Shown here: piece after piece, positions 1-8,864 of the stretch
Layout of the letters: the number at the start of each line of letters is the position of its first letter
How positions within the stretch are numbered: position 1 is the stretch's first letter
From: Bacillota bacterium
Lineage (GTDB): Bacteria; Bacillota; Clostridia; Oscillospirales; Ruminococcaceae
Length of the DNA stretch: 64,000 nt
NCBI GenBank assembly: GCA_029572815.1
Contig: JAKPUQ010000098.1
Location: 95,354-159,353 of the forward strand
Direction of reading: 5' to 3'
Position numbers and translations under genes: made by a program
Notes under the pieces: model-generated
Told to the model about the DNA's origin: nothing
Seen by the model: the letters and a program-made list of their open reading frames with translations, nothing else
Databases searched by the model: none

Positions 1-2
1 TT

Positions 3-137
3 ATAAACTATCTTTCAGATGAGGATAAAGAGGAGAAAATACTGGAAAATCCCAAGCTGATAAGAACTCCTGTAGTAAGAAACGGCAAGAAAGCCACTAT
101 AGGATACTGCCCTGAAGTCTGGAAAGACTGGGAATAA
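3..137 (+). CDS. 3' end of an ArsC/Spx-family arsenate reductase-like protein (truncated by window start)
   Basis: Open frame from the window edge encodes ...NYLSDEDKEEKILENPKLIRTPVVRNGKKATIGYCPEVWKDWE*, with the ArsC-like C-terminal 'N..L.RTPVVRNGKKATIGYCP..W' pattern. Confidence 0.7.
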   Translation: MNYLSDEDKEEKILENPKLIRTPVVRNGKKATIGYCPEVWKDWE

Positions 138-322
138 TTATGTTAAAAAATAAAAATATATCCAAAAGCGAAAAAAATTGACAAAAGGGTAGTGCATTTC
201 ACTTCAAAATATGTTATAATTCAATTATGTTAGTTTTTGATCACTGACAGAAAACGGAAAAAAACTTGTTTTCCGCTAAATATTATTTTTATAGGGATTA
301 TTTCCCGAAAGGAGCTAAAATT

Positions 323-1663
323 ATGGGACTTATCAAGGCAGCTCTCGTTGGAGCAAGTCAGACACTGGCTGATTCATGGCTGGAATTCTTCGTTTGTGAG
401 TCAATTCCTACAGATTGCCTCGTTGTAAGAGGTAAGAAGCAGCTGGGTAAACATTCTTCCAATACAAAGGGCAATGATAATGTTATCACTGACGGAAGCG
501 GCATTGTTGTACACGAAGGCCAGGCTATGATCATGGTCGATCAGGGCGTAGTTACCGAGATCGCTACCGAGCCGGGCGTTTACAAGTACGAAACAGGTAC
601 TGCGCCCAGTATTTTCTCAAGCACTTTCGGTGCAGGTCTTAAGGCTACATTCAAGGAAATGTGGGAGCGTATCAAGTATGGCGGATCTGCTGCTAAGGAT
701 CAGAGAGTTTACTTCTTCAATATGAAGGAGATCCTTGACAACAAGTTCGGTACTCAGAACCCTGTTCCTTTCAGAATGGCTTATCAGGATCTTGGAAGAA
801 GCTTCACCGTAGGCGTTCGTTGCAACGGTATCTACTCATATAAGATCGCTGATCCTGTTCTTTTCTATGTAAATGTCTGCGGTAACGTAACAGACCGCTA
901 TATGCGTTCAGAGCTTGACAACCAGCTCAAGAGCGAGTTCCTCGATTCGCTCCAGCCTGCATTCGCTGCTATCTCAGCTTCAGGCATCAGATATGATGAG
1001 CTTCCCGGAAGACAGCGCGAGGTAAAGGCTGCTATCGAGACAGAGGTAAATCCTATCTGGAACGAGAAGAGAGGTCTCAAGATCTGGACAGTTAATATCA
1101 ACTCTGCTACAATCTCTGAGGAAGACACCAAGAGGATCCAGGAGTTTGAAGACAGAGCTTGGAACCGTGATCCCGGCAACGCTGCTGCTACTCTGGTCGA
1201 GGCTCAGGCTCAGGCTATGCAGAATGCAGCAAATAACCCTAACGGAGCAGCTATGGGTCTCTTCGGTATGGGTATGGCTCAGCAGATGGGCGGTGCAAAC
1301 GCTCAGGGCCTCTTTGGCATGGCTCAGCAGCAGCCTCAGCAGCCCGTACAGCCTACACCTCCTGCCGGCGGAGCACCTGCCGGTGAGACATGGAAGTGCG
1401 AGTGCGGTGCTACAAATACAGGCAAGTTCTGCCCGACCTGCGGCAAGCCCAAGCCTGTTAAGCTCACACCAGACGGTTGGACCTGCGAGTGCGGTGCTGT
1501 AAATAAGGGCAAGTTCTGCTCAGAGTGCGGAAAGAAGAAGCCCGAGGGTGCACCTCTCTATAAGTGCGATAAGTGCGGCTGGGAGCCTGAGGATCCGTTC
1601 AATCCTCCTAAGTTCTGCGCTGAGTGCGGCGATCCTTTCACTGATGACGATATAGTGAAGTAA
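323..1663 (+). CDS. SPFH/band-7-like (virion core protein/YdjI-like) protein with tandem C-terminal zinc ribbons
   Basis: ORF with start at ATG 323 after ggag; N-terminus MGLIKAALVGASQTLADSWLEFFVCESIPTDCLVVRGKK; C-terminal CxC/CxxC ribbons WKCECGATNTGKFCPTCG, WTCECGAVNKGKFCSECG, YKCDKCGW..KFCAECG. Confidence 0.8.
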   Translation: MGLIKAALVGASQTLADSWLEFFVCESIPTDCLVVRGKKQLGKHSSNTKGNDNVITDGSGIVVHEGQAMIMVDQGVVTEIATEPGVYKYETGTAPSIFSSTFGAGLKATFKEMWERIKYGGSAAKDQRVYFFNMKEILDNKFGTQNPVPFRMAYQDLGRSFTVGVRCNGIYSYKIADPVLFYVNVCGNVTDRYMRSELDNQLKSEFLDSLQPAFAAISASGIRYDELPGRQREVKAAIETEVNPIWNEKRGLKIWTVNINSATISEEDTKRIQEFEDRAWNRDPGNAAATLVEAQAQAMQNAANNPNGAAMGLFGMGMAQQMGGANAQGLFGMAQQQPQQPVQPTPPAGGAPAGETWKCECGATNTGKFCPTCGKPKPVKLTPDGWTCECGAVNKGKFCSECGKKKPEGAPLYKCDKCGWEPEDPFNPPKFCAECGDPFTDDDIVK

Positions 1664-1721
1664 AATAATACATAACGGGCGGACCTTAGCGTCCGCCTGT
1701 TTCAGATTTTAGGAGCGAGAA

Positions 1722-2987
1722 ATGGAAGAAACCCGAGTTTATTCGTGCCCGTCCTGCGGAGCTCCGATGAAGTATAGCATCTCAAACGAGAAACTCAAGT
1801 GCCGCTTTTGCAGCAATACATATGATCTGGAGTATATACGCACTCATTTTACTGAGGTTACTGATGAAAAACTTTCGGATTTTAACTGGATAGACAGAAC
1901 GAAATATGTCTGGGAGCCTTATGATCAGGAATATCTCGAAGAATTTGACCGTCCTTCCTGCGGAGGAAAAATATCAACAAAAGCTTATTATGGAACAGCT
2001 AAGTGTCCGTTCTGTAAGCATGATGTTGTGATCACATCGGATTTTGACGGCGATATCCGTCCCGATAAGGTCATTCCGTTTAAAGTTACAAAAGCAGAAT
2101 TCATTGAAAAGTATCAGGAATATATCTCGCGGATAAGAAAAGTTCCGAAGCCGTTTAAAGACATTGATGCAGTGAAGGAGGTTGTCGGCTGTTATATTCC
2201 TGTGTGGCTCTACAGCTGTCTGTGCGGCGAGGGAAATACCGATCCTTCGTACAAACCTCTCTGGACTAAGGATTACCCTATCCTTGCAAACGATACGGAT
2301 ATAAGCAGGGAAGTATTTTATACTATTCTGCCTTATAAATTCGATGAAGCGGAGAAGTTTACGGAATCATGTCTTGCGGGATTTCCTGCCAGCAGATATA
2401 TCATTGGTGCGGAAAATGCAATGAAAACTGTTGATAAAGAGATTAAGGATATCTATTATTCTCAGAAAAAGGTCGATTATAAATTCAAATCTGATAAGAA
2501 AAAGCCAAAAGTATACTCAACAGAGGATCTTATTGACAGTCTCGAAGGTGTTAAGCTTGACTTTGAAAATACAAGCTACAGGAAGCTCTCGTATTATGTT
2601 GTCCCTGTCTGGTTACTGACCATAACATATAATTTAGAGGACTATACATTTGCCATGAACGGGCAGACAGGAAAAATGCGTGTTGACGGTATACCGAAGA
2701 AAAGGCGAGTGCTTTTTCCTTGTCTTCTGATCGCTATTCTGATACAAGCTTTAATTTTTGCATGCTTTTTCATTCCCTTTGCCAAAGCAGCAGGGGAGTG
2801 GAGAATGACTTTAAAAATAATGTCGATCTTTCAATACACATGGCTGCCACTTAGCATTGATTTAGCATCTATGTTTGGAAAAAAGCTTAAAAAGATAAAA
2901 AAATACTGTAACTCAAAGGATCTTAAAGATCAGAAGATATGGAGTGTAAGGGATTTTATCAGTTGGGAAAAGCGTACTGAGAAGTAA
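1722..2987 (+). CDS. TFIIB-type zinc ribbon-containing protein, C-terminal TM segment
   Basis: CPSCGAPM...CRFC and SCGGKI...CPFC motifs; paralogous to the next ORF (IPFK, VPVWL, FAMNGQTGK blocks). Confidence 0.75.
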   Translation: MEETRVYSCPSCGAPMKYSISNEKLKCRFCSNTYDLEYIRTHFTEVTDEKLSDFNWIDRTKYVWEPYDQEYLEEFDRPSCGGKISTKAYYGTAKCPFCKHDVVITSDFDGDIRPDKVIPFKVTKAEFIEKYQEYISRIRKVPKPFKDIDAVKEVVGCYIPVWLYSCLCGEGNTDPSYKPLWTKDYPILANDTDISREVFYTILPYKFDEAEKFTESCLAGFPASRYIIGAENAMKTVDKEIKDIYYSQKKVDYKFKSDKKKPKVYSTEDLIDSLEGVKLDFENTSYRKLSYYVVPVWLLTITYNLEDYTFAMNGQTGKMRVDGIPKKRRVLFPCLLIAILIQALIFACFFIPFAKAAGEWRMTLKIMSIFQYTWLPLSIDLASMFGKKLKKIKKYCNSKDLKDQKIWSVRDFISWEKRTEK

Positions 2988-3020
2988 AAAATGATATATG
3001 TAATAACAGAGGTGAAATGA

Positions 3021-4103
3021 ATGTCTGATATTATAGAATACAAATGCCCTGCCTGTGCAGGAAAACTTGAATTTGACAGCGGTGCTCAGAAGATGAAGTG
3101 TCCATTCTGTGAATCCGAATTTGACGTAGAGTCACTGAAGGATCATGACACTGCTCTTGAAAATACCAAGCCTGATGAAATGAACTGGGATACTACAGCA
3201 GGCAGCGACTGGCAGGATGGAGAAACTGAAGGTATGCGTATATACACCTGCAAGTCCTGCGGCGGCGAGATAATCACCGACTCTACAACAGCCGCATCAA
3301 AGTGTCCATACTGTGACAATCCCGTTGTAATGTCAGGTAATTTTTCGGGGGATCTGAAGCCTGACTATGTAATTCCATTCAAATTTGACAAGGAAGCGGC
3401 TAAAAAAGCTCTTAACAAACACCTTGAGGGAAGGAAACTCCTCCCAAAGGTTTTCAAGGATCAGAACCATATCGACGAGATAAAGGGACTTTATGTTCCT
3501 GTCTGGCTCTTTGACGCAGAGGCAGACGGAAGCATGCTCTATAAGGCAGAGAAGATCCGCAGATGGAGCGATAACAATTTCAGCTATATCGAAAGGAAAT
3601 ATTGCTCTGTAAAGCGTGAAGGTAATGTGACATTCGAGCTTGTTCCCGTTGATGGTTCAACCAAAATGCAGGATGAGCTTATGGAGTCTATCGAACCATT
3701 CAACTTTAAGGACGCTGTTGACTTCCAGACTGCCTATCTCTCCGGATACCTTGCAGACAGATATGACGTTTCTGCCGAGGACAGCATTGCACGTGCAAAT
3801 GAGCGTATAAAGAGGACAACACAGCAGATATTCGACAGTACAGTTCAGGGCTATGACTCATTTACAAGGGAGAGCGGTAACATTAAGCTCAGCAACGGAA
3901 AGGCGAAATATGCACTCTATCCTGTGTGGCTGCTTAATACCACATGGAACGGAAATAAGTATACATTCGCAATGAACGGACAGACAGGTAAATTCGTGGG
4001 AAATCTTCCTGTTGACTCGGGAGCAGCGACAAAATGGTTCTTTGCTATTGCCGCAGGTGTGACCGCTGTTTGCTTCGGATTATCGTTTCTGCTCGGACTG
4101 TAA
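3021..4103 (+). CDS. TFIIB-type zinc ribbon-containing protein, paralog of upstream gene
   Basis: CPACAGKL...CPFC and CKSCGGEI...CPYC; C-terminal hydrophobic helix; shares YVIPFKF, VPVWL, FAMNGQTGK blocks with 1722-2987. Confidence 0.8.
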   Translation: MSDIIEYKCPACAGKLEFDSGAQKMKCPFCESEFDVESLKDHDTALENTKPDEMNWDTTAGSDWQDGETEGMRIYTCKSCGGEIITDSTTAASKCPYCDNPVVMSGNFSGDLKPDYVIPFKFDKEAAKKALNKHLEGRKLLPKVFKDQNHIDEIKGLYVPVWLFDAEADGSMLYKAEKIRRWSDNNFSYIERKYCSVKREGNVTFELVPVDGSTKMQDELMESIEPFNFKDAVDFQTAYLSGYLADRYDVSAEDSIARANERIKRTTQQIFDSTVQGYDSFTRESGNIKLSNGKAKYALYPVWLLNTTWNGNKYTFAMNGQTGKFVGNLPVDSGAATKWFFAIAAGVTAVCFGLSFLLGL

Positions 4104-4115
4104 GGAGGAAATTGT

Positions 4116-4610
4116 ATGAATTTAAAGAAAATAGCTGCATCAGCAGCATCTGCACTCCTTCTCTTGGCAGCTCCCCTGGCGTTCAGCGAACAGAAGGTCG
4201 TCTTAAAGCCTGCTTTGACAGCCTATGCAGACTATGATTTTGAATTTGTGGACGAAGATGTTGACATTGATGATATAGATATCGATGACGATCACGATAT
4301 TAACTATGATGATGACGATGTGTATTACAGCTCGTCACATGATTCAAGGTCATCAGACAGGGCATATAATCCTGTGAAGTCATTTATTATATGTCTCATA
4401 ATCGGTCTCGTTGTTGCTTTTATAGCTGTTTCTATCATGAAGTCAAGCATGAAATCTGTGCATAAACAGACAGGCGCAGCGGATTACCGGAAGGAAAACG
4501 GCGTAAGACTAAGAGTAAATGATGACACATATCTCGGTGTCAAAACAGAAAAGAGCCCCATTGCAAGAGCAAATCCTGTTCCGCCGCAGAATCATAATAT
4601 AAGGAAATAA
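4116..4610 (+). CDS. Secreted/membrane protein with signal peptide, Asp-rich segment, TM helix and TPM-protein-like tail
   Basis: MNLKKIAASAASALLLLAAPLAFS signal; acidic run VDEDVDIDDIDIDDDHDINYDDDDVYY; TM FIICLIIGLVVAFIAVSIM; tail MKSVHKQTGAADYRKENGVRLRVNDDTYLGVKTEKSPI. Confidence 0.6.
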   Translation: MNLKKIAASAASALLLLAAPLAFSEQKVVLKPALTAYADYDFEFVDEDVDIDDIDIDDDHDINYDDDDVYYSSSHDSRSSDRAYNPVKSFIICLIIGLVVAFIAVSIMKSSMKSVHKQTGAADYRKENGVRLRVNDDTYLGVKTEKSPIARANPVPPQNHNIRK

Positions 4611-4615
4611 TCCGG

Positions 4616-4644
4616 TTGACAAAAAACTTATATTGTAGTATAAT
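4616..4644 (+). promoter_or_regulatory. Sigma-A type promoter for glmS (TTGACA-N17-TATAAT)
   Basis: TTGACA 4616-4621, 17-nt spacer, TATAAT 4639-4644. Confidence 0.85.
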
Positions 4645-4724
4645 AGATGTAATATGGCATTTTATAACTGCCATACATATAGGTTGGAACTGATAAATAG
4701 AAAATTTATTTGGAGGAACAGATT

Positions 4725-6563
4725 ATGTGCGGAATAGTCGGCTTTACAGGAAGTAAACAGGCAGCTCCCATACTGCTTGACGGACTTTCAAAGCTTGAAT
4801 ACAGAGGATATGACTCGGCTGGCATCGCGGTTCGGGACGGAGAGAAGGAGACTGAAGTAGTAAAGGCAAAGGGAAAGCTCAAGGTGCTGAAGGAAATGAC
4901 CAACGACGGTGACGCTGTAAAGGGAAGCTGTGGAATCGGTCACACACGCTGGGCAACTCACGGTGAGCCTTCTGCTGTAAATGCTCATCCCCACAGCAGT
5001 GATGATGAGAATGTTATCGCTGTACACAATGGTATTATCGAAAACTATCAGGAGCTCCGCGAGAAGCTCATAAAGAGTGGATACGAGTTCTACTCACAGA
5101 CTGATACTGAGGTTGCAGTTAAGCTTATCGACTATTACTTCAAAAAGTACGGTCTGGGACCTGTTGACTCTATTGCAAGGGCAATGATCCGTATCAGAGG
5201 CTCTTATGCTCTGTGTGTTATGTTCAAGGACTATCCCGGTGAGATCTATACTGCCCGAAAGGATAGCCCTATGATCATCGGTATTGCTGACGGCGAGACA
5301 TACGTGGCTTCCGATGTTCCTGCAATTCTCAAGTATACAAGAAATGTTTACTATATAGGTAATATGGAGATCGCAAAGCTTGTCAAGGGCGGCGTTACAT
5401 TCTACAATATTGACCGTGAGGAGATCGAGAAGTCTCTCACAGAAATCAAGTGGGATGCAGAGGCTGCTGAAAAGGGCGGCTACGAGCACTTCATGCTCAA
5501 GGAGATCCATGAGCAGCCCAAGGTAGTACGTGATACTATCCATTCAGTTGTCAAGGACGGAAAGATCGATTTTTCAGATATCGGCCTCACAGATGAGGAG
5601 ATGCAGAAGATCAGCCAGATCTATATCGTTGCCTGCGGAAGTGCATATCACGTTGGTATGGCAGTTCAGTATGTTATCGAGGACTTTACATCTATACCTG
5701 TCAGAGTAGAGCTTGCTTCCGAATTCAGATACAGAAAGATGACTCTTGTCAAGGACAGCCTTGTAATAATCATCAGCCAGTCCGGCGAGACCGCAGACAG
5801 CCTTGCTGCTCTCAGAGAAGCAAAGGAAAAGGGCATCAAGACACTTGGCATTGTTAATGTTGTTGGTTCTTCTATTGCTCGTGAAGCCGATAATGTATTC
5901 TATACACTTGCAGGTCCTGAGATATCTGTTGCAACTACAAAAGCATACAGCACACAGCTTATAGCAGGCTATCTTCTGGCTATGCAGTTTGCTGTTGCCC
6001 GCGGAGAGATGTCAGAGGAGAAGTGCAGCGAGCTTCTTGATGAGCTTTACACTATCCCCGATAAGATTGAGAAGATCCTCGAGGACAAGGAGAGAATCCA
6101 GTGGTACGCCAACAAGCTTGCAGGCGCTAAGGACGCATTCTTCATCGGACGCGGTATCGACTATGCTATTGGTCTTGAGGGAAGCCTCAAGATGAAGGAG
6201 ATCAGCTATATCCACTCTGAGGCATATGCTGCAGGTGAGTTAAAGCACGGTCCCATTAGCCTTATTGAAGAAGGTATACCCGTTATCGGTGTACTTACTC
6301 AGCAGGAGCTTTACGAGAAGACCGTCAGCAACATGGTCGAGGTAAAGAGCCGCGGCGCTTCACTTATGGGACTTACAACCTATGGAAATTACAGCATGGA
6401 GGATCTTGCCGACTTTACGGTATACATTCCCCAGACTGATTCACATTTTGCGGGAAGCCTCTCTGTTATCCCTCTCCAGCTCCTGGGCTATTATGTTTCA
6501 GTTGCAAAGGGCTATGACGTTGATAAGCCGAGAAATCTTGCAAAGAGTGTAACTGTTGAATAA
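4725..6563 (+). CDS. glmS: Glutamine--fructose-6-phosphate aminotransferase (isomerizing)
   Basis: MCGIVGF N-terminal nucleophile Cys, SIS domains, C-terminal DKPRNLAKSVTVE; RBS ggagg upstream. Confidence 0.98.
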   Translation: MCGIVGFTGSKQAAPILLDGLSKLEYRGYDSAGIAVRDGEKETEVVKAKGKLKVLKEMTNDGDAVKGSCGIGHTRWATHGEPSAVNAHPHSSDDENVIAVHNGIIENYQELREKLIKSGYEFYSQTDTEVAVKLIDYYFKKYGLGPVDSIARAMIRIRGSYALCVMFKDYPGEIYTARKDSPMIIGIADGETYVASDVPAILKYTRNVYYIGNMEIAKLVKGGVTFYNIDREEIEKSLTEIKWDAEAAEKGGYEHFMLKEIHEQPKVVRDTIHSVVKDGKIDFSDIGLTDEEMQKISQIYIVACGSAYHVGMAVQYVIEDFTSIPVRVELASEFRYRKMTLVKDSLVIIISQSGETADSLAALREAKEKGIKTLGIVNVVGSSIAREADNVFYTLAGPEISVATTKAYSTQLIAGYLLAMQFAVARGEMSEEKCSELLDELYTIPDKIEKILEDKERIQWYANKLAGAKDAFFIGRGIDYAIGLEGSLKMKEISYIHSEAYAAGELKHGPISLIEEGIPVIGVLTQQELYEKTVSNMVEVKSRGASLMGLTTYGNYSMEDLADFTVYIPQTDSHFAGSLSVIPLQLLGYYVSVAKGYDVDKPRNLAKSVTVE

Positions 6564-6571
6564 TTGATCAT

Positions 6572-6605
6572 AAAAAGGCTGTCACTTTATGTCAGCCTTT
6601 TTGTA
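6572..6605 (+). terminator. Intrinsic terminator after glmS
   Basis: AAAAAGGCTG...CAGCCTTTTT hairpin with T tract. Confidence 0.85.
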
Positions 6606-6620
6606 TTGGAGGAATAGGTA

Positions 6621-7436
6621 TTGAAAACACTGTACCTGTCAGATCTTGATGGAACACTTCTTAACAGCAGCCAGAAGACTTCTGAATTCACAAATAAAGC
6701 TATTAACCATCTTGTCAGTAACGGAATGATCTTTTCTTACGCAACTGCCCGCTCATGGAGTACCGCTTCAAAGGTGACTTCCGGTATAAATGTGTCTATC
6801 CCGGCGATAGTATATAACGGTGCCTTTGTGGTAGACAGCGTAAATAACCGCAGAATTATCAGTAACTATTTTGGTGATGAAGTCGGAGAAATTATTGACT
6901 TTATGATCAGTAACGAGATTTATCCCAATGTTTACTCTGTGCGTGATGATAAAGAGAAGTTTTCGTTTATCGCTGATAAAACGACAAATGGAATGGCTGA
7001 TTTTGTGGAGTCCAGAAAAGGGGACAGCAGGACAAATCCTGTTACTTCTGCTTCTGAGCTATACAAAGGCGACATATTTTATCTTGCTTGTATAGATGAA
7101 TTTGTGCGCTTATTGCCTTTATATGAAAAGTACAGGACAGACTTTCATTGTATATTTCAAAGAGACATTTATTCAAAAGAGCAGTGGCTTGAAATAATGC
7201 CGCAATCCACTTCAAAGTCTGTGGCTGCGTTGAAACTGAAAAGACAGCTTGGTTGTGACAAACTTGTAGTCTTCGGGGACGCTCTGAATGATAAGGACCT
7301 TTTTGAGTGTGCTGACGAATCGTATGCAGTCTCAAATGCTGCGACTGAATTAAAAGAGAAAGCAACAGCTGTTATTGATAGTAATGATAATGATGGAGTT
7401 GCAAAATGGCTTTTAAGGAGAATAGAAAATGAATGA
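6621..7436 (+). CDS. Cof-type HAD-IIB family hydrolase
   Basis: LSDLDGTLLN motif, GDALNDKDLFE motif; TTG start with ggagga RBS. Confidence 0.88.
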   Translation: MKTLYLSDLDGTLLNSSQKTSEFTNKAINHLVSNGMIFSYATARSWSTASKVTSGINVSIPAIVYNGAFVVDSVNNRRIISNYFGDEVGEIIDFMISNEIYPNVYSVRDDKEKFSFIADKTTNGMADFVESRKGDSRTNPVTSASELYKGDIFYLACIDEFVRLLPLYEKYRTDFHCIFQRDIYSKEQWLEIMPQSTSKSVAALKLKRQLGCDKLVVFGDALNDKDLFECADESYAVSNAATELKEKATAVIDSNDNDGVAKWLLRRIENE

Positions 7437-8067
7437 GAAAAAAATATCTGTAACTGAACTTGGAAACCCCCGCAAGCCCCATGGTGAAGCCGGAGCTGAA
7501 ATGCTTGAGGGGATGAATAAGCGCCACTACGCTGTAACAGGCTGGGCTCTGGATTTTTTCAGCTTTAACGAAAATGATGCGGTTCTGGATATTGGCTGCG
7601 GAGGCGGAGAAACTATTCACAGGATCGCTGAAAAGATAAAAAATGGTAAGGTTTTCGGAGTCGATTACTCACCGTTGTCAGTAGAATTATCAACAAAGTG
7701 CAATTCAAAATCTGTTGAATGTGGAAAAATCCGCATTACTGAAGCCTCAGTCGAAAAGCTTCCATTTGATGATAAAAGCTTTGACAAGATAATAACCGTA
7801 GAGAGCTTTTACTTCTGGCCTGATCCTCAGAAAAACCTGAAAGAAGTTTACAGAGTTCTGAATGAGGGCGGTAAATTTCTGATTGTTGCCGATATAAACG
7901 GAGATGCCGAGCTTGATGAAGCTGACCTTGAGGGTATAAGGAAATATGATCTTTTTAATCCTACGATCGCTCAGTTCAGGGAGCTTCTTGAGAAGGCAGG
8001 CTTCAGGAATGTTGAAGTTCACACAAAGGACGGAGAAAAATGGGTATGCGCTGAAGGAAATAAGTGA
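7429..8067 (+). CDS. Class I SAM-dependent methyltransferase
   Basis: VLDIGCGGGETIHRIAE motif I; LPFDDKSFDKIITVESFYFWPD. Confidence 0.88.
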   Translation: MNEKKISVTELGNPRKPHGEAGAEMLEGMNKRHYAVTGWALDFFSFNENDAVLDIGCGGGETIHRIAEKIKNGKVFGVDYSPLSVELSTKCNSKSVECGKIRITEASVEKLPFDDKSFDKIITVESFYFWPDPQKNLKEVYRVLNEGGKFLIVADINGDAELDEADLEGIRKYDLFNPTIAQFRELLEKAGFRNVEVHTKDGEKWVCAEGNK

Positions 8068-8069
8068 TT

Positions 8070-8741
8070 TTAAGCCGTATCAGGAGATACGGCTTTTCCA
8101 TTCCCTTTTAAATACGGACTAAGTTTCGGAACTTCTCCCACTATAATGCTTTCTGCCAGAATAAACTCAAATTCCGAACTGACATTGAAGCTGTACATCG
8201 GGACAGAAGATGTCATATGAACAGTTACCACAGCGGAAATACGGTGACAGGTCTGGTTAAGTCCTGCATCTGTAAATTCACTTTTCAGACTTACGTCTGC
8301 TGCTCCTACGGGACAAACTCTTATTCTGATCGAAGGTCCTTTTCCGGTTAAGAGAGTTGAGTCTGAAAGAGAACCGAGAGGAATTTTTGCTGACCTGCCG
8401 GCTGAGGTTTCAAGCTTCTGGTTAATTGCAATTGCAAGCTCAGATTGAACCTTATTAACAGTAAACGGTATAACCTCTATAGAAACAGGTTCCTTATTAT
8501 CATTGTAGAGCACAGCCGCAAAATCATCATATGTAAATCTGTTTGTATTCAGATATTCAGTAACAGCAGCGGATATTACATCACTGGCTGTTCTTTGTGC
8601 AAAGTGTTCAGCACGCAGCTGAGCGACAGGGTGTATTTTTTTCTCTGTTATTGTGACAATAATGCATAATAGTATCAATAAAGCTGAGATAAGGGAAATC
8701 ATTCTGAAGCGGCTGCTTTTTCGTTTTGGTCTTCTTCTCAT
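8070..8741 (-). CDS. yunB: Sporulation protein YunB-like
   Basis: N-terminal TM then HFAQRTASDVISAAVTEYLN, and the YunB-like IRVCPVGAADVSLKSEFTDAGLNQTCHRI block; start with GGAGGT RBS at 8741. Confidence 0.75.
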   Translation of the reverse strand: MRRRPKRKSSRFRMISLISALLILLCIIVTITEKKIHPVAQLRAEHFAQRTASDVISAAVTEYLNTNRFTYDDFAAVLYNDNKEPVSIEVIPFTVNKVQSELAIAINQKLETSAGRSAKIPLGSLSDSTLLTGKGPSIRIRVCPVGAADVSLKSEFTDAGLNQTCHRISAVVTVHMTSSVPMYSFNVSSEFEFILAESIIVGEVPKLSPYLKGNGKAVSPDTA

Positions 8742-8864
8742 GATACACACCTCCTTTTCCTCTTATTATATTCTTTTTTTATTTTTATGTGTTATTTTTC
8801 ATTTCTATGGACAAAACCCGGATTCTATGTTAAAATAAAGTAATAATATTTTTGGAGCGTTGAA

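Noticed and set aside
237-428. ORF 237..428 (+)
   Set aside because: Out-of-frame overlap with the clear SPFH gene starting at 323; no recognisable domain.
4645-4724. Possible glmS ribozyme upstream of glmS
   Set aside because: The 5' UTR from the TATAAT is only about 75 nt with one simple hairpin (TATGGCA/TGCCATA). It is far too short and lacks the recognisable ribozyme core.
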